Below the pieces are notes generated by a model. That model saw only the letters and a program-made list of their open reading frames with translations. It was not told where the DNA came from and made no database searches. A DNA stretch of 64,000 nt, from positions 62,001 through 126,000 of the forward strand of contig NZ_JAKUDS010000002.1 of assembly GCF_023221775.1 (NCBI RefSeq), given 5' to 3'. This DNA comes from Enterococcus cecorum. Its GTDB lineage: Bacteria > Bacillota > Bacilli > Lactobacillales > Enterococcaceae. The translations under genes and the position numbers were made by a program. Positions 45,509-55,283 of the stretch are shown piece after piece; the first letter of the stretch is position 1; every line of letters starts with the position of its first letter.

Positions 45509-46510
45509 GTGGACGAAAGAATGATCTCGCCGGAAATGATGGATGACGAAATGTATCTGGAAAAATCTTTGAGACCGCAGTATTTTACACAATATATCGG
45601 TCAAGAAAAAGTCAAATCACAGTTACAAATTTATATTCAAGCGGCTAAACAACGAGAAGAAGCCTTGGATCATTGTCTATTATATGGTCCGCCTGGCTTA
45701 GGGAAAACAACCATGGCGATGGTCATAGCCAATGAGATGGGTGTAAATATCAAGACAACAAGTGGTCCTACCATTGAAAAGCCTGGTGATTTAGTAGCGG
45801 TATTGAATGAATTAGAGCCCGGCGATGTCTTATTTATTGATGAAATTCATCGTTTACCTCGGGTTGCTGAAGAAGTGTTGTATTCGGCGATGGAAGATTT
45901 TTATATTGATATTATGGTCGGTCAAGGAACTACAGCCCATCCCGTTCATTTTCCACTGCCACCATTTACCTTGATTGGCGCAACGACTAGGGCGGGGATG
46001 TTATCCGCACCTTTACGTGATCGTTTTGGAATTATTGCGCATATGGAGTATTACCAAGAAAGTGAATTAAAAGAGATTGTCTTGCGTTCGGCAGATATTT
46101 TCCAAGCTGATATCGTGGAAGAAGGGGCGTTAGAGATTGCTAGACGCTCACGGGGGACGCCGCGAATTGCCAATCGTTTACTAAAGCGAGTCCGTGATTT
46201 TGCACAGGTTCAGTCAGACGGAGTAATCAAACGTCAAATTGCTGATCAGGCTTTGACTTTGCTCCAAGTAGATAAAATTGGTCTAGACTATATTGACCAA
46301 AAATTATTAAAAACCTTAATCGAAGTCTATCACGGGGGTCCGGTTGGCTTGAATACTTTAGCGGTTAATATCGGTGAAGAGCCTGATACGGTAGAGGATA
46401 TGTATGAGCCTTATTTGATTCAATGTGGCTTGATGAAACGCACTTCACGTGGACGGATGGCAACGCATTTAGCTTATGAGCATTTTGGCTATCCGATAAT
46501 AGAAGATTAG
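45509..46510 (+). CDS. ruvB: Holliday junction helicase ATPase RuvB
   Basis: AAA+ motor of branch migration, 333 residues. Walker A G-P-P-G-L-G-K-T, Walker B F-I-D-E-I-H, sensor G-A-T-T-R-A-G, arginine finger region [12 protein letters not shown] start after AAAGGGGTG. It lies 18 bp after ruvA. Confidence 0.97.
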   Translation: MDERMISPEMMDDEMYLEKSLRPQYFTQYIGQEKVKSQLQIYIQAAKQREEALDHCLLYGPPGLGKTTMAMVIANEMGVNIKTTSGPTIEKPGDLVAVLNELEPGDVLFIDEIHRLPRVAEEVLYSAMEDFYIDIMVGQGTTAHPVHFPLPPFTLIGATTRAGMLSAPLRDRFGIIAHMEYYQESELKEIVLRSADIFQADIVEEGALEIARRSRGTPRIANRLLKRVRDFAQVQSDGVIKRQIADQALTLLQVDKIGLDYIDQKLLKTLIEVYHGGPVGLNTLAVNIGEEPDTVEDMYEPYLIQCGLMKRTSRGRMATHLAYEHFGYPIIED

Positions 46511-46521
46511 AGGAACAAACA

Positions 46522-47076
46522 GTGAATACGAAAGAAAAATTAGCACAGGCCTTAAAGGAAGCTTGTCAGACACAAAAATTAGATCAAATTAAAATTCAAA
46601 ATTTAACACAAATGGCAGGCATTAACCGCCAAACTTTTTATTATCACTTTAAAAATATTGAGGAATTATTTAGTTGGGTTTATGTGAATGAGGCATTGGT
46701 TCATTTAAGAATTGATTCACTGTCTATAGATGACTGGGAAGAGCAAGCTTTAAAAATGCTGAAAGTGATTCAAGCGGATGGTCGTTTTTACCAAACTATT
46801 TTAAAGACACATCATCACTTGTTTTTAGAAAATTTCATGCAGACAGTACAGCCTGCTTTTGTGCGCTTATTTATTCAGATGGATGTGAATAAAGAGTTGT
46901 CACACGAGGATATGGAGTTTTATTCCCGCTTCTTTTCTTATGGTTGTACAGGAATTTTGGAAACGTGGATTCGCGATGACTTTCCACAGTCGGCTTTTGA
47001 AATTGCAGTACAACTGTATCGACTAGCAACGGATATTGAATTTTTTGCCTATCGTATTTATCAGGAAAAAGAATAG
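46522..47076 (+). CDS. TetR family regulator (DhaS-like)
   Basis: 184 residues: N-terminal HTH at about 20-50 (I-K-I-Q-N-L-T-Q-M-A-G-I-N-R-Q-T-F-Y-Y-H-F) and a helical C-terminal domain of the type found in DhaS-like regulators. GTG start after AGAGGAAC, 11 bp after ruvB, and 9 bp before the phosphatase gene, so these may form one transcript. Effector unknown. Confidence 0.88.
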   Translation: MNTKEKLAQALKEACQTQKLDQIKIQNLTQMAGINRQTFYYHFKNIEELFSWVYVNEALVHLRIDSLSIDDWEEQALKMLKVIQADGRFYQTILKTHHHLFLENFMQTVQPAFVRLFIQMDVNKELSHEDMEFYSRFFSYGCTGILETWIRDDFPQSAFEIAVQLYRLATDIEFFAYRIYQEKE

Positions 47077-47085
47077 GAGGCCTTT

Positions 47086-47538
47086 ATGACAAAAGTATTG
47101 ATGGTTTGTTTAGGAAATATTTGTCGTTCTCCAATGGCTGAAGGTTTGATGCGTGATTATTTAGCTAAAAATCACCGTCCAGATATTAAAGTGGCTTCTG
47201 CAGCGACGAGTACTTGGGAACATGGCAATCCAGTACATCCAGGAACGAAAAAGGTACTTACTCGTTTAGGAATTGATACTTCAGCGATGTTTTCTACGCC
47301 GATTACGAGACAAGATTTTTATGAATATGATTATATCATTGGGATGGACCATCAAAATGTGGCAGATTTATCCGCAAGAGCCCCTCAAGATTGTAAGGAC
47401 AAGGTCTATTTGTACTTAAATGTTGTGGATGGCTATCAAGGAAAAGAGGTACCCGATCCATGGTATACTGGTGATTTTGAAGAGACGTATCGATTATTAT
47501 CACTAGGGTTAAAACCTTGGTATGAAAAGATAAAATAA
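47086..47538 (+). CDS. Low molecular weight protein-tyrosine phosphatase
   Basis: 150 residues. The P-loop V-C-L-G-N-I-C-R-S-P (C-x5-R-S) near residues 7-17 and the general-acid loop V-P-D-P-W-Y-T-G place it among cytosolic LMW-PTPs. Bacterial members dephosphorylate tyrosine kinases or, in Gram-positives, arginine residues; the second cysteine-proximal residue here does not decide between them. GGAGG precedes the ATG. Confidence 0.92.
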   Translation: MTKVLMVCLGNICRSPMAEGLMRDYLAKNHRPDIKVASAATSTWEHGNPVHPGTKKVLTRLGIDTSAMFSTPITRQDFYEYDYIIGMDHQNVADLSARAPQDCKDKVYLYLNVVDGYQGKEVPDPWYTGDFEETYRLLSLGLKPWYEKIK

Positions 47539-47583
47539 GAAAAACGGACGAGTTTATCCATTGGATAGGCTCGTCCGTTTTTA
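47539..47583. terminator. Bidirectional long-stem terminator upstream of the first short ORF
   Basis: AAAACGGACGAG-TTTATCC with GGATAGG-CTCGTCCGTTTT, T-runs on both strands. It lies 8 nt before the ribosome site of the first short ORF, so that ORF is either expressed by read-through or silenced. Confidence 0.88.
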
Positions 47584-47596
47584 CAAGGAGTTAAAA

Positions 47597-47689
47597 ATGA
47601 AAAAGTGTTTTTATAGGGTTGTTTGTTGGGATATTTATACTATACCTAGAAGTCGTGAATTTTTTGTGAAGAGAATAAGACGATTTTAA
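47597..47689 (+). CDS. Unrecognised 30-aa basic peptide (tandem paralogue 1)
   Basis: Begins M-K-K-C-F-Y-R-V-V-C-W-D-I-Y-T-I and ends K-R-I-R-R-F; very basic, two Cys, amphipathic rather than a clear membrane helix. AAGGAGTTAAAA directly precedes the ATG. The same ribosome-site sequence and a homologous peptide follow at 47783. Conservation of M-K-K-C, R-V-V and W-D between the copies argues for translation. No family recognised; candidates are a type I toxin-like peptide or a leader. Confidence 0.5.
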   Translation: MKKCFYRVVCWDIYTIPRSREFFVKRIRRF

Positions 47690-47733
47690 AAAGAATGAAA
47701 AAAAGCGTCTACGAATAACTATATCTTCCTATA

Positions 47734-47766
47734 GAAAAAAAGCTAGTCGGACGTGCCAACTAGCTT
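47734..47766 (-). terminator. Leftward terminator hairpin upstream of the second short ORF
   Basis: AAGCTAGT (47740-47747) with ACTAGCTT (47759-47766). A T7 tract follows only in the leftward direction (plus-strand A-run 47734-47740). It would end an antisense RNA crossing the ribosome site of the second short ORF; a leftward TATAAT lies at plus 47822-47827. Confidence 0.6.
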
Positions 47767-47782
47767 ATAGAAAGGAGTTAAA

Positions 47783-47896
47783 ATGAAAAAATGTTTAAGG
47801 GTTGTTTTTTGGGATGCTTTTATTATAGGTAAGAGTTGTGAAAAATATATGAACAAAACGCTAAGAAATTTTAGACTTTTATTAAAGGAAAGGTAA
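47783..47896 (+). CDS. Unrecognised 37-aa basic peptide (tandem paralogue 2)
   Basis: Begins M-K-K-C-L-R-V-V-F-W-D-A-F-I-I and ends R-L-L-L-K-E-R. AAAGGAGTTAAA precedes the ATG. It aligns with the 30-aa peptide upstream (M-K-K-C, R-V-V, W-D, then a basic tail). Inside the coding region, at the same relative place as in the first copy, a leftward TATAAT (TATAGT in copy 1) could start an antisense RNA of about 80 nt that covers the start codon and ends at the hairpin at 47740-47766. Confidence 0.5.
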   Translation: MKKCLRVVFWDAFIIGKSCEKYMNKTLRNFRLLLKER

Positions 47897-47923
47897 AAAG
47901 GCTGGGAAATCCCAACCTTTTTG
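47895..47923. terminator. Bidirectional terminator
   Basis: AAAAAGG-CTGGG with CCCAA-CCTTTTT around a 4-nt loop, between the short ORF and brnQ. Confidence 0.85.
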
Positions 47924-47927
47924 CGTT

Positions 47928-49271
47928 TTATAATTTTTCTTTGATAAGATAGATGCCTAAACCAAGAATCAAACCAAATAATGCAGGCACAATCCAGCCC
48001 ATACCAATACCAAAGAATGGCAAAGTATTTTTAGCAAATTCAATAATTTTTTGGGTTATACTAGAATTTTGAATCCACGCTGGCGAACTATTTAGGCCAT
48101 CGATTAAAGCAGGAACAATCGTAAAAATCGTAACAGTTTGATAAACGATTGGATTGTTTTTGAATAATGGTCCACTAACGCCTAATAGCACTAAGATAAT
48201 CGCTAATGGATATAGGAACATTAACACTGGCGTACTATAAGAAATAATACTGGTTAAACCGACATTCGCGATAATACATGGAATAATCGAAACGCCCGCA
48301 ATTAATGTTGAATAACTTAAGCTTGGGAATAATTCAGCAAAAGTTTCAGAAAAGGCAGTGGTTAAGCCAATAGTTGTCTTCAAACAAGCCACGACAACGA
48401 TTAAAGCCAAGATGATACTTCCACCTGTTCCTAAGTAGTAATGTGCGATTTGAGCTAAGGCAATTCCACCGTTTTCACTTAAGTCAAATTTACCCATGCT
48501 CATTGTTCCCATTAAGCTTAAGAAAGAATAGATAATTCCCATTAATAGTATACTAACTGCACCTGATTTAAAGGTATCAGCGGTAATGGTGCTTTTTTTA
48601 GTGACGCCTTTATTTTTTAAGGTATTGACGACGATAATCCCAAAAGCTAAAGAAGCCAAGACATCCAAAGTGTTATATCCATTTTGGAAACCAGTAAAGA
48701 AGGCATGATCACGGTATTTTCCAAGCACTGTGATATCATGAATATTAGCCATTGGTTTGACAAAGGACATTACGATTAAAATAGCTAAAAGTGCTAAGAA
48801 TAACGGATTTAAAAATTTACCCACATAGTCTAATAGCTTACTTGGATTGCGTGAAAACCACCAAGATAAAGCGAAAAATAGAATACTAAAAATTGCTAAG
48901 AATAAGGTCTTTTGGCTTTCCGCGACAAATGGGGTTAAGCCGATTTCAAAGGAAGTAGCTGCTAGACGAGGCATTGCAAAAAACGGCCCAATCACTAAAT
49001 ATAATGCGACGGTAAAGAAGTACCCATAACCTTTATGTACGCGTGAAGCTAAGTCAAATAAGCCATTTTCACCGGAAATCCCGATAGCAATAATCCCTAA
49101 GAATGGTAAACCGATTCCAGTGATTAAAAAGCCAATAATCGCTGGCCAAACATTGGCACCTGCTTCTTGTCCCATGTGCACAGGGAAGATTAAGTTTCCT
49201 GCTCCAAAGAATAATCCGAATAACATGGAACCAAGATACAAATAATCTTTTGATGATAATTTCTTTTCCAT
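47928..49271 (-). CDS. brnQ: Branched-chain amino acid transporter BrnQ (first copy)
   Basis: 447-residue LIVCS-family cation symporter with about 12 spans. Opens M-E-K-K-L-S-S-K-D-Y-L-Y-L-G and the family block F-F-G-A-G-N-L-I-F-P. Imports Leu, Ile and Val. The ATG at 49271 follows AGAGG; the upstream frame is not coding. A second copy at 56769 shares the layout but is clearly diverged. Confidence 0.94.
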   Translation of the reverse strand: MEKKLSSKDYLYLGSMLFGLFFGAGNLIFPVHMGQEAGANVWPAIIGFLITGIGLPFLGIIAIGISGENGLFDLASRVHKGYGYFFTVALYLVIGPFFAMPRLAATSFEIGLTPFVAESQKTLFLAIFSILFFALSWWFSRNPSKLLDYVGKFLNPLFLALLAILIVMSFVKPMANIHDITVLGKYRDHAFFTGFQNGYNTLDVLASLAFGIIVVNTLKNKGVTKKSTITADTFKSGAVSILLMGIIYSFLSLMGTMSMGKFDLSENGGIALAQIAHYYLGTGGSIILALIVVVACLKTTIGLTTAFSETFAELFPSLSYSTLIAGVSIIPCIIANVGLTSIISYSTPVLMFLYPLAIILVLLGVSGPLFKNNPIVYQTVTIFTIVPALIDGLNSSPAWIQNSSITQKIIEFAKNTLPFFGIGMGWIVPALFGLILGLGIYLIKEKL

Positions 49272-49487
49272 TTTAAACCTCTTTTCAAAAAGAATTGAAT
49301 AAATTGTATCTAATTTTGCGAAAAATGACAATCCTATTTATTTTATATAGAGTTAATTTTAATGATATTTTCATCAAACGCTAATGAAATATGTTGATAT
49401 CATTTGCTTTAATATTTTTTATTCTCATTTGTTAATTGATAGCACAATGTCTTAACTAAATATTCTGAGTTATTTATTAAATTAATG

Positions 49488-49517
49488 AAAAAAGACTAGC
49501 CAAATGTGACTAGCCTT
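49488..49517 (-). terminator. Terminator after the ABC ATPase gene
   Basis: A 10-bp stem with two G-U pairs (leftward AAGGCTAGTC / GGCTAGTCTT), then T6. Confidence 0.7.
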
Positions 49518-50271
49518 ACTTTTTAATTGCCTGTTTATCGTTAAGTACACGATGTAAGAAGGCTTTCGTACGTTCTTCTTTTGGTGTATTGAAGATTTCC
49601 TCTGGAGTTCCTTCTTCAGCGATAACGCCTTTATCCATGAAGATGACACGGTCTGAAACTTCTTTCGCAAAGGCCATTTCGTGGGTAACAATAATCATGG
49701 TTAAACCAGTTTTTGTTAAGTCTTTCATGGTTTTTAAAACTTCGCCGACCATCTCAGGATCAAGTGCGGAGGTTGGTTCGTCAAAGAGCATAACATCTGG
49801 ATTCATAGAGACCGCACGAGCAATCGCCACCCGTTGCTTTTGCCCCCCTGATAATTGTGCTGGTTTTGCATTTAAAAAGCGTGACATACCGACTTTTTCA
49901 AGGTTTTCTAAGGCAATTTTCTTCGCTTCTTCACGATTTCTCTTTAATACAGTGACTTGTCCAGCAATACAATTTTCCAATACGTTCATATTATTGAATA
50001 GATTAAAGGATTGGAAAACCATCCCTAAATGGGTACGATATTTTGGTAAATCGTATTTTGGACTTAAGACATTTTCGCCTTTATAAAGAATTTCGCCATC
50101 AGTTGGTTTTTCTAGTAAGTTGATACAGCGTAAAAGGGTGGATTTACCTGAACCAGAAGAACCGATAATCGTGACAATTTCCCCTTTTTTCACTGCTAAA
50201 CTAACATCTTTTAAGACTTCATTATTTCCAAAACTTTTTTTCAAGTGGTTAATTTGAATAATTGCAGACAT
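49516..50271 (-). CDS. Polar amino acid ABC transporter ATPase, probably lysine/basic amino acids
   Basis: 251 residues. Walker [10 protein letters not shown], signature L-S-G-G-Q-K-Q-R, Walker B V-M-L-F-D-E-P, H-loop V-T-H-E. By homology it would be called GlnQ, but the operon starts with a lysine riboswitch, so basic amino acids are the better guess. It lies 14 bp after the permease/binding-protein gene. Confidence 0.9.
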   Translation of the reverse strand: MSAIIQINHLKKSFGNNEVLKDVSLAVKKGEIVTIIGSSGSGKSTLLRCINLLEKPTDGEILYKGENVLSPKYDLPKYRTHLGMVFQSFNLFNNMNVLENCIAGQVTVLKRNREEAKKIALENLEKVGMSRFLNAKPAQLSGGQKQRVAIARAVSMNPDVMLFDEPTSALDPEMVGEVLKTMKDLTKTGLTMIIVTHEMAFAKEVSDRVIFMDKGVIAEEGTPEEIFNTPKEERTKAFLHRVLNDKQAIKK

Positions 50272-50285
50272 GTCTAAATCCTCCC

Positions 50286-51857
50286 TTATTTTTCTTCGTC
50301 CATTGGTACATAAGCGCTAGGTCCATCGATTTTCTTTTCTAATAAGCGTAATAGGCTTGTTGAAGTTAAGGTCATCACTAGATAAATCACAGCGACGATG
50401 GTGAACGTTTGGAAGAACATGTAGTTAGTTCCGGCACTTGTAGAACCTGCAAAGAATAAATCCGGCACACTGATAACACTTAGCACCGCAGTATCTTTAA
50501 TGTTGATGACTGTTTCATTACCAATGGCAGGTAAGATATTGCGCAATACTTGTGGTAAAACGACTTTCATCATGGTTTGGCGGTGGTTCATCCCGATAGC
50601 TTGTGCGGCTTCGAACTGACCTTTATCTACCGCGAAGATCCCTCCACGCACGATTTCGGTCATATAAGCCCCAGTGTTAATCGAAACAATCAATAACCCG
50701 GCAACGACACGGTTCAAATCAATATGGAAAGCTAGGGCTAAACCATAGAAGATAACCATCGCTTGTACCATCATTGGCGTGCCTCGGAAAACTTCCACAT
50801 AAATGGTAATAATCGCATTTAAGACTTTTTGGAAGAAACGCGCGACAGGATTTTCTGAAGTAGGTAGTGTTCTAAATACCCCAATTAACAAACCAATAAT
50901 CGTTCCTACAAAGGTTGAGAAAATCGCAATTAATAAAGTCATGCCCGCCCCTTTAAGGAATAGGGTACCGTATTGATTTAAGATTTGTTTAAAAGTAGCG
51001 ATTAAACCAGTATCTTCATTTTCATCAGTTGAAGATGGTTGGTTTTCAATCGCAGCATCCATTAATTTGGTGCGTTCTTTAGTAGAGATAGTCGCTAAAA
51101 TTTGGTTGACTTTTTGTACATCGCTATCTCCTTTACGCATCCCAACAGCAACTTGGACATCTTCTGGATTAGTTTTGAAGCCTTTATCATCAGCAAACTC
51201 AATCATTTTGAAGTTTTTATTGACATTGCTTGCAGTTACGCCTTCTGGTCTTTCACTCACATAACCGTCAATAATTCCTGAAGCCAAGGCCACACGCATA
51301 CTTGAAAAATCTTTTGAAGCTTGTTGTTTTTGGACATCTGGGATTTGATCGATGACTGTGTAGTGGAAAGTATTCAATTGGGCGGTAATTTTTGCCCCTT
51401 TGAAATCTTCAATCGACTTAGCATTGGCATATTTTCCATTTTTTTGTGTTACCATAACTAAGTGTGATTCATAGTAAGGATCAGTAAAATCAATTTGTTT
51501 GGCACGTTCGGCAGTTGGACTCATCCCTGCAATAATCGCATCTAATTTGCCAGATTGTAAGGCAGGAATTAAGCCATCCCAAGAAGTAGGGACAATCACT
51601 AATTTTTTGCCTAAGCCATCTGCAATGCGTTTGGCAATTTCGACATCATAACCGCCAGCATAGGCATTTTTTTGACCAGCGATTTCGACCGCATCATGTT
51701 TATCGTTGGTTTGTGTCCAGTTAAATGGCGCATATCCAGCCTCCATTCCGACTCTAAATTCATTGGCAGGAGTTTTATCATCGGCAAATACTGGTAAACT
51801 AGTAACAAATAGTGTAATTAGTGTCAGTAAAAAGAATAAGCCTGCACGTTTTTTCAT
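50286..51857 (-). CDS. Fused substrate-binding protein / permease of the same ABC transporter
   Basis: 523 residues: signal-like N-terminus (about 1-25), an SBP_bac_3 binding domain (about 35-270; [25 protein letters not shown]), then a HisM-type permease domain (about 300-510) with the EAA loop E-A-A-Q-A-I-G-M. Glutamine-type fusions look the same. The binding pocket cannot be assigned by eye, but the lysine riboswitch upstream points to lysine uptake. GAGGAATTT precedes the ATG at 51857. Confidence 0.88.
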   Translation of the reverse strand: MKKRAGLFFLLTLITLFVTSLPVFADDKTPANEFRVGMEAGYAPFNWTQTNDKHDAVEIAGQKNAYAGGYDVEIAKRIADGLGKKLVIVPTSWDGLIPALQSGKLDAIIAGMSPTAERAKQIDFTDPYYESHLVMVTQKNGKYANAKSIEDFKGAKITAQLNTFHYTVIDQIPDVQKQQASKDFSSMRVALASGIIDGYVSERPEGVTASNVNKNFKMIEFADDKGFKTNPEDVQVAVGMRKGDSDVQKVNQILATISTKERTKLMDAAIENQPSSTDENEDTGLIATFKQILNQYGTLFLKGAGMTLLIAIFSTFVGTIIGLLIGVFRTLPTSENPVARFFQKVLNAIITIYVEVFRGTPMMVQAMVIFYGLALAFHIDLNRVVAGLLIVSINTGAYMTEIVRGGIFAVDKGQFEAAQAIGMNHRQTMMKVVLPQVLRNILPAIGNETVINIKDTAVLSVISVPDLFFAGSTSAGTNYMFFQTFTIVAVIYLVMTLTSTSLLRLLEKKIDGPSAYVPMDEEK

Positions 51858-51952
51858 TTGAAATTCCTCTTTTCTTCTTTTTTTGAATAATTTCACTTGT
51901 TAAGAAGTACTTGAATAATGAAAGGCAAATTCACTGCATCTTCTAGTTAAAC

Positions 51953-52186
51953 AAAAAAGCAGCCCTTTCTATGCTTAGAAAACGACTGCTGAAATGACTA
52001 CAATCCTTTTCACTAAACATAGCTCATCTTAGAAATCTAAGACAGTGTGCAAATTATTCACTTGCACCCCAACACATTCTTTCAAGCAATAAAGAATGGT
52101 TTCGGCAGTATTTCCTAGACTTATTTCCACGTCTTGCTTGACTCCATAAGCTTAATAAATCCTGCGACCTCTACTTTTTAAGTGAA
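51953..52186 (-). promoter_or_regulatory. Lysine riboswitch (L box) with terminator and antiterminator
   Basis: Leftward aptamer 52186-52009: closing stem TTCACT/AGTGAA, conserved GUAGAGGUCGCA, GGAGUCAAGC, CUGCCGAAACC, UUGGGGUGCA and ACUGUCUUAGA blocks as in lysC-type L boxes. Downstream, AGCAGTCGTTTTC pairs with GAAAGGGCTGCT to form a terminator with T6 (plus 51953-51990). Its 5' arm can instead pair with GAAAAGGATTG (plus 52001-52011), which overlaps the 3' strand of the closing stem. This is a typical lysine-OFF transcription switch. Confidence 0.9.
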
Positions 52187-52371
52187 GGAAACTATTCAAT
52201 TAATTCTTTTATAGGGTAGTAGAAAAGTTGTGTTTTGTCAATAGAAATGTAAAGCAAATTTTCATCTAAACGTTTTCATAAGGAGGAAATTATGAACTAT
52301 TTTCTGGAATTTCTGTCAAGATAGATAATCAATGGTATAATAAGAGAAAAGAAGAGAAAGTAGGGAGTAAG

Positions 52372-53073
52372 ATGGTAGCAATTACGATAGAAGATGCAGT
52401 GGAAATGATTCAACAAGCCAAACATATTACTTTTCTAACCGGAGCGGGGGTGTCGACGGCTTCAGGTATTCCGGATTATCGCTCGTTAAAAGGTGTGTAT
52501 CACGGATTAGATCAACCAGAATATTTGTTGAGTCATACGTGTATGCTACGAGAACCAGAAAAGTTTTATGAATTTGTCCAAAAATTGTATCATCCTGATG
52601 CGAAACCTAATGTCATTCATGAAAAAATTGCCGCGATGGAAAAAGAGAAAGATTGCTGGGTGGTTTCTCAAAATATTGATGGGCTACATGAAAAAGCCGG
52701 TAGTCAACATTGTGTAAACTTTCATGGCAATATTTATGACTGCTATTGTCGCAAATGTCATCAAAAAGTTGGTTATCAAGATTATATGCAATCAGATGTG
52801 CATCAAGATTGTGGGGGGCAAATTCGTCCAGGAATTGTGCTATATGAAGAAGGATTTACCCAAAATGTGTTGGATAGTGCCGTCAATGCGGTGAAAAATG
52901 CGGATTTAATCGTGATTGTGGGGACGACTTTCCAAGTACATCCATTTTGCGATTTAATCTATTACAAACGGTCAGATGCCAAAGTTTTGGTCATTAATCA
53001 AACCCCCATCTATTTACCAATCCAAGCTTTTATGTTACAAAAGAATGCAGTAGAAGTATTTGAAAAATTATAA
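52372..53073 (+). CDS. Sir2 family NAD-dependent protein deacylase
   Basis: 233 residues. NAD motif G-A-G-V-S-T-A-S-G-I-P-D-Y-R, S-Q-N-I-D-G-L-H, catalytic His in N-F-H-G-N, and a zinc ribbon (C-R-K-C near residue 127, a third Cys in Q-D-C-G-G). The fourth Cys of the usual set is likely C123 or C125. Consumes NAD and releases nicotinamide; the NiaR gene two genes on makes an NAD-linked operon plausible. GGGAG precedes the ATG. Confidence 0.92.
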   Translation: MVAITIEDAVEMIQQAKHITFLTGAGVSTASGIPDYRSLKGVYHGLDQPEYLLSHTCMLREPEKFYEFVQKLYHPDAKPNVIHEKIAAMEKEKDCWVVSQNIDGLHEKAGSQHCVNFHGNIYDCYCRKCHQKVGYQDYMQSDVHQDCGGQIRPGIVLYEEGFTQNVLDSAVNAVKNADLIVIVGTTFQVHPFCDLIYYKRSDAKVLVINQTPIYLPIQAFMLQKNAVEVFEKL

Positions 53074-53088
53074 GAAAAAGGTGATGTT

Positions 53089-53940
53089 GTGAGAACAGAA
53101 AAAGAGAAAATGATTGCTGGCGAGTCTTATTTTTCTGGAGATGCCGAATTAGTTGCAGAACGTAAACACGCAAGAAAAATGATGCGTGCAATTAATCAAG
53201 AAACAGATGGTGAAAAACGGAGCGAACTATTGAAGCAAACCTTTGGCAAAACTGCACAAAATATATATATGGAACCTAATATACATTTTGATTATGGCTA
53301 TAATATTTCTGTGGGAGAGAATTTTTATGCGAATTTCAATGCCATTTTATTAGATATTTGTCCAATAACCATTGGCGATAATTGTATGTTAGCTCCAAAT
53401 GTCCAATTATATACGGCTTACCATCCAATTGATCCGGTTGAGCGAAATAGCGGTTATGAAAATGGTGCGCCGATTACCATAGGAGATAATGTGTGGATTG
53501 GTGGTAATTCGGTGATTTTACCAGGAGTGACGCTAGGGGATAATGTAGTTGTGGGTTCAGGTAGCGTGGTGACTAAGAGTTTCCCGGATAATGTAGTGAT
53601 TGCCGGAAATCCTGCCAAAATACTTAAAGAAATTCCTAAGAAAGTGGAAGAAAGTGCTGAAAACCTTGAATCTTTACGCAAAACGATTGACCAAATTGAC
53701 CGACAAATCGTAAAATTATTGGAAGAACGGATGGATGTGGTTTCGTCAATTGCGGATTATAAAGCAAAACATCAATTACCGGTTTTAGATGAGAATAGGG
53801 AAAAGGCTTTATTAGAAAAAGTTTCTAAGTTAGTTCACAAAGAAGAATATCAAGCAACCATTCGTGAGAGCTTTGATGATTTAATGAAGCATTCAAGAAA
53901 TTATCAAGTGCAACGTATGGAGGGAAAAGACAATGATTGA
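53089..53940 (+). CDS. Maltose O-acetyltransferase / chorismate mutase fusion
   Basis: 283 residues, two domains. Residues 1-185: maltose-acetyltransferase N-cap and left-handed beta-helix hexapeptide repeats (I-G-D-N repeats, catalytic-type H112 in Y-T-A-Y-H-P). Residues 193-275: AroQ-type chorismate mutase. Equivalents of the E. coli catalytic residues are visible as R197, R214, K227, D234, R237 and E238. The frame is continuous across the junction. GTG start after AAAGGTGATG. Overlaps niaR by 8 bp. The metabolic reason for the fusion is not apparent. Confidence 0.88.
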   Translation: MRTEKEKMIAGESYFSGDAELVAERKHARKMMRAINQETDGEKRSELLKQTFGKTAQNIYMEPNIHFDYGYNISVGENFYANFNAILLDICPITIGDNCMLAPNVQLYTAYHPIDPVERNSGYENGAPITIGDNVWIGGNSVILPGVTLGDNVVVGSGSVVTKSFPDNVVIAGNPAKILKEIPKKVEESAENLESLRKTIDQIDRQIVKLLEERMDVVSSIADYKAKHQLPVLDENREKALLEKVSKLVHKEEYQATIRESFDDLMKHSRNYQVQRMEGKDND

Positions 53941-54457
53941 AGGTCAAAAAAGAAGAGAAATCATTTTAGAGGAGTTATCTAAAGCCACTAAAAATGTCAA
54001 TGCGACCCAATTAGCTGAAAAGTTTGGTGTCAGTCGCCAAATCGTAGTGGGCGATATCGCATTGTTACGAGCAAGTGGGATTGAGATTATTTCTAATTCT
54101 AGAGGTTATCGCTTAGCTAATAAATCTGCTGGGATGCTAGAAACGAAATTAGCAGTCAAACACGGCTCTGATCAAGTAGAAGAAGAATTGAGATTGATTG
54201 TTGAAAATGGCGGGACCGTAGCTGATGTGATTATTGAACATGAAATATATGGTGAAATTAAAGGTACAATGGATATCAAAAATGAAGAGGAGGTAACGGC
54301 CTTTTTAAATAAGGTAGAACAAGCACATGCAACTTTGCTTTCTAGTTTAACAGATGGCATCCATTTACACACCATTCAGTATCCAGACGAAGAAACCTTA
54401 GTCAAGATTAAACAGGCCTTATCACAAGCAGGCATCTTACTTGAGGAAAATGAATAA
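53933..54457 (+). CDS. niaR: Niacin-responsive repressor NiaR
   Basis: 174 residues: N-terminal HTH ([20 protein letters not shown], about 22-41) and a C-terminal 3H domain with its conserved histidines (K-H-G, I-I-E-H-E-I-Y, H-L-H). Represses NAD salvage or niacin transport genes when niacin is present. Last gene after sirtuin and the fusion protein; a bidirectional terminator follows. Confidence 0.92.
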   Translation: MIEGQKRREIILEELSKATKNVNATQLAEKFGVSRQIVVGDIALLRASGIEIISNSRGYRLANKSAGMLETKLAVKHGSDQVEEELRLIVENGGTVADVIIEHEIYGEIKGTMDIKNEEEVTAFLNKVEQAHATLLSSLTDGIHLHTIQYPDEETLVKIKQALSQAGILLEENE

Positions 54458-54462
54458 CGGTA

Positions 54463-54504
54463 AAAAAGAGACGTTCGAATCGTATATGGTTTGAACGTCT
54501 CTTT
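54463..54504. terminator. Bidirectional terminator
   Basis: AAAAGAGACGTTCGAA with TTGAACGTCTCTTTT between niaR and def. Confidence 0.9.
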
Positions 54505-54508
54505 TGGT

Positions 54509-55072
54509 CTATTCTAAAACTAGGACATCTTTATCCAAGCTAAATGGGTTTTTGGCATTAATATGATCATAGAACATGACACCGTTTAAATGGTCGATTT
54601 CATGTTGCACGACAATGGATGGATAATTTTTCAAACGGATCTTTTGCGTTTCACCGTTCATATCTGTATAAGTAACAGTAACACGTGCATGACGAACTAC
54701 ATATCCAGGCACTTCGCGGTCAACGGATAGACAACCTTCGCCATCTGCTAGACATGCATCTTGGACAGAGTGACTCACAATTTTAGGATTGTACATCACA
54801 GTTTCTAAAATCGGTTCAGGTTTTTCTGGGTTATTGCTTGGAACTAAAAGGGCAATAATACGCTTTTTAATATCTAATTGGGGAGCAGCTAAACCGACAC
54901 CACCACGTAATTCATACTTTTCAGCCATTTCAGGATCTTGGCTATTATGTAAAAACTCTAACATATCTTTTCCTAATTGGATATCTTCTGCTGTTAAAGG
55001 GACAGGCACTTCATCACAAACAGCGCGCAAGGTTGGATTACCTTCACGAATAATATCTTTCATTGTTAACAT
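54509..55072 (-). CDS. def: Peptide deformylase
   Basis: Removes the N-formyl group from nascent proteins. 187 residues, type II (Gram-positive) form. Motif 1 G-V-G-L-A-A-P-Q, motif 2 E-G-C-L-S-V, motif 3 Q-H-E-I-D-H-L. The start M-L-T-M-K-D-I-I-R matches the family; the ribosome site GAGGAAG is rather distant, so the internal Met four codons on is possible. Confidence 0.96.
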   Translation of the reverse strand: MLTMKDIIREGNPTLRAVCDEVPVPLTAEDIQLGKDMLEFLHNSQDPEMAEKYELRGGVGLAAPQLDIKKRIIALLVPSNNPEKPEPILETVMYNPKIVSHSVQDACLADGEGCLSVDREVPGYVVRHARVTVTYTDMNGETQKIRLKNYPSIVVQHEIDHLNGVMFYDHINAKNPFSLDKDVLVLE

Positions 55073-55283
55073 CTAAATGCTTCACTTCCTCGATTTTTTT
55101 CTAATAAGTATTCTATCATAGCTTTATTTTTTTTACCAATTGTACAAATGTTTCTTAAATTTTCTGAACTTTTCAAAATTATCTAAATATTTTATTTTTT
55201 TTGAAAAAAGCTGCAATGAATGGTTGACCGATGAATTTAGCTATTGTTATAATTATTAAAGTTTATAACGAAGGAGAATAAAA

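Noticed and set aside
49589-50086. 165-aa rightward open frame opposite the ABC ATPase gene
   Set aside because: Shadow of the ATPase; its composition mirrors the complement of Walker and signature codons.
49516-51857. Glutamine transporter GlnPQ as the identity
   Set aside because: Homology alone would suggest it, but the lysine riboswitch in front argues for basic amino acids; symbols withheld.
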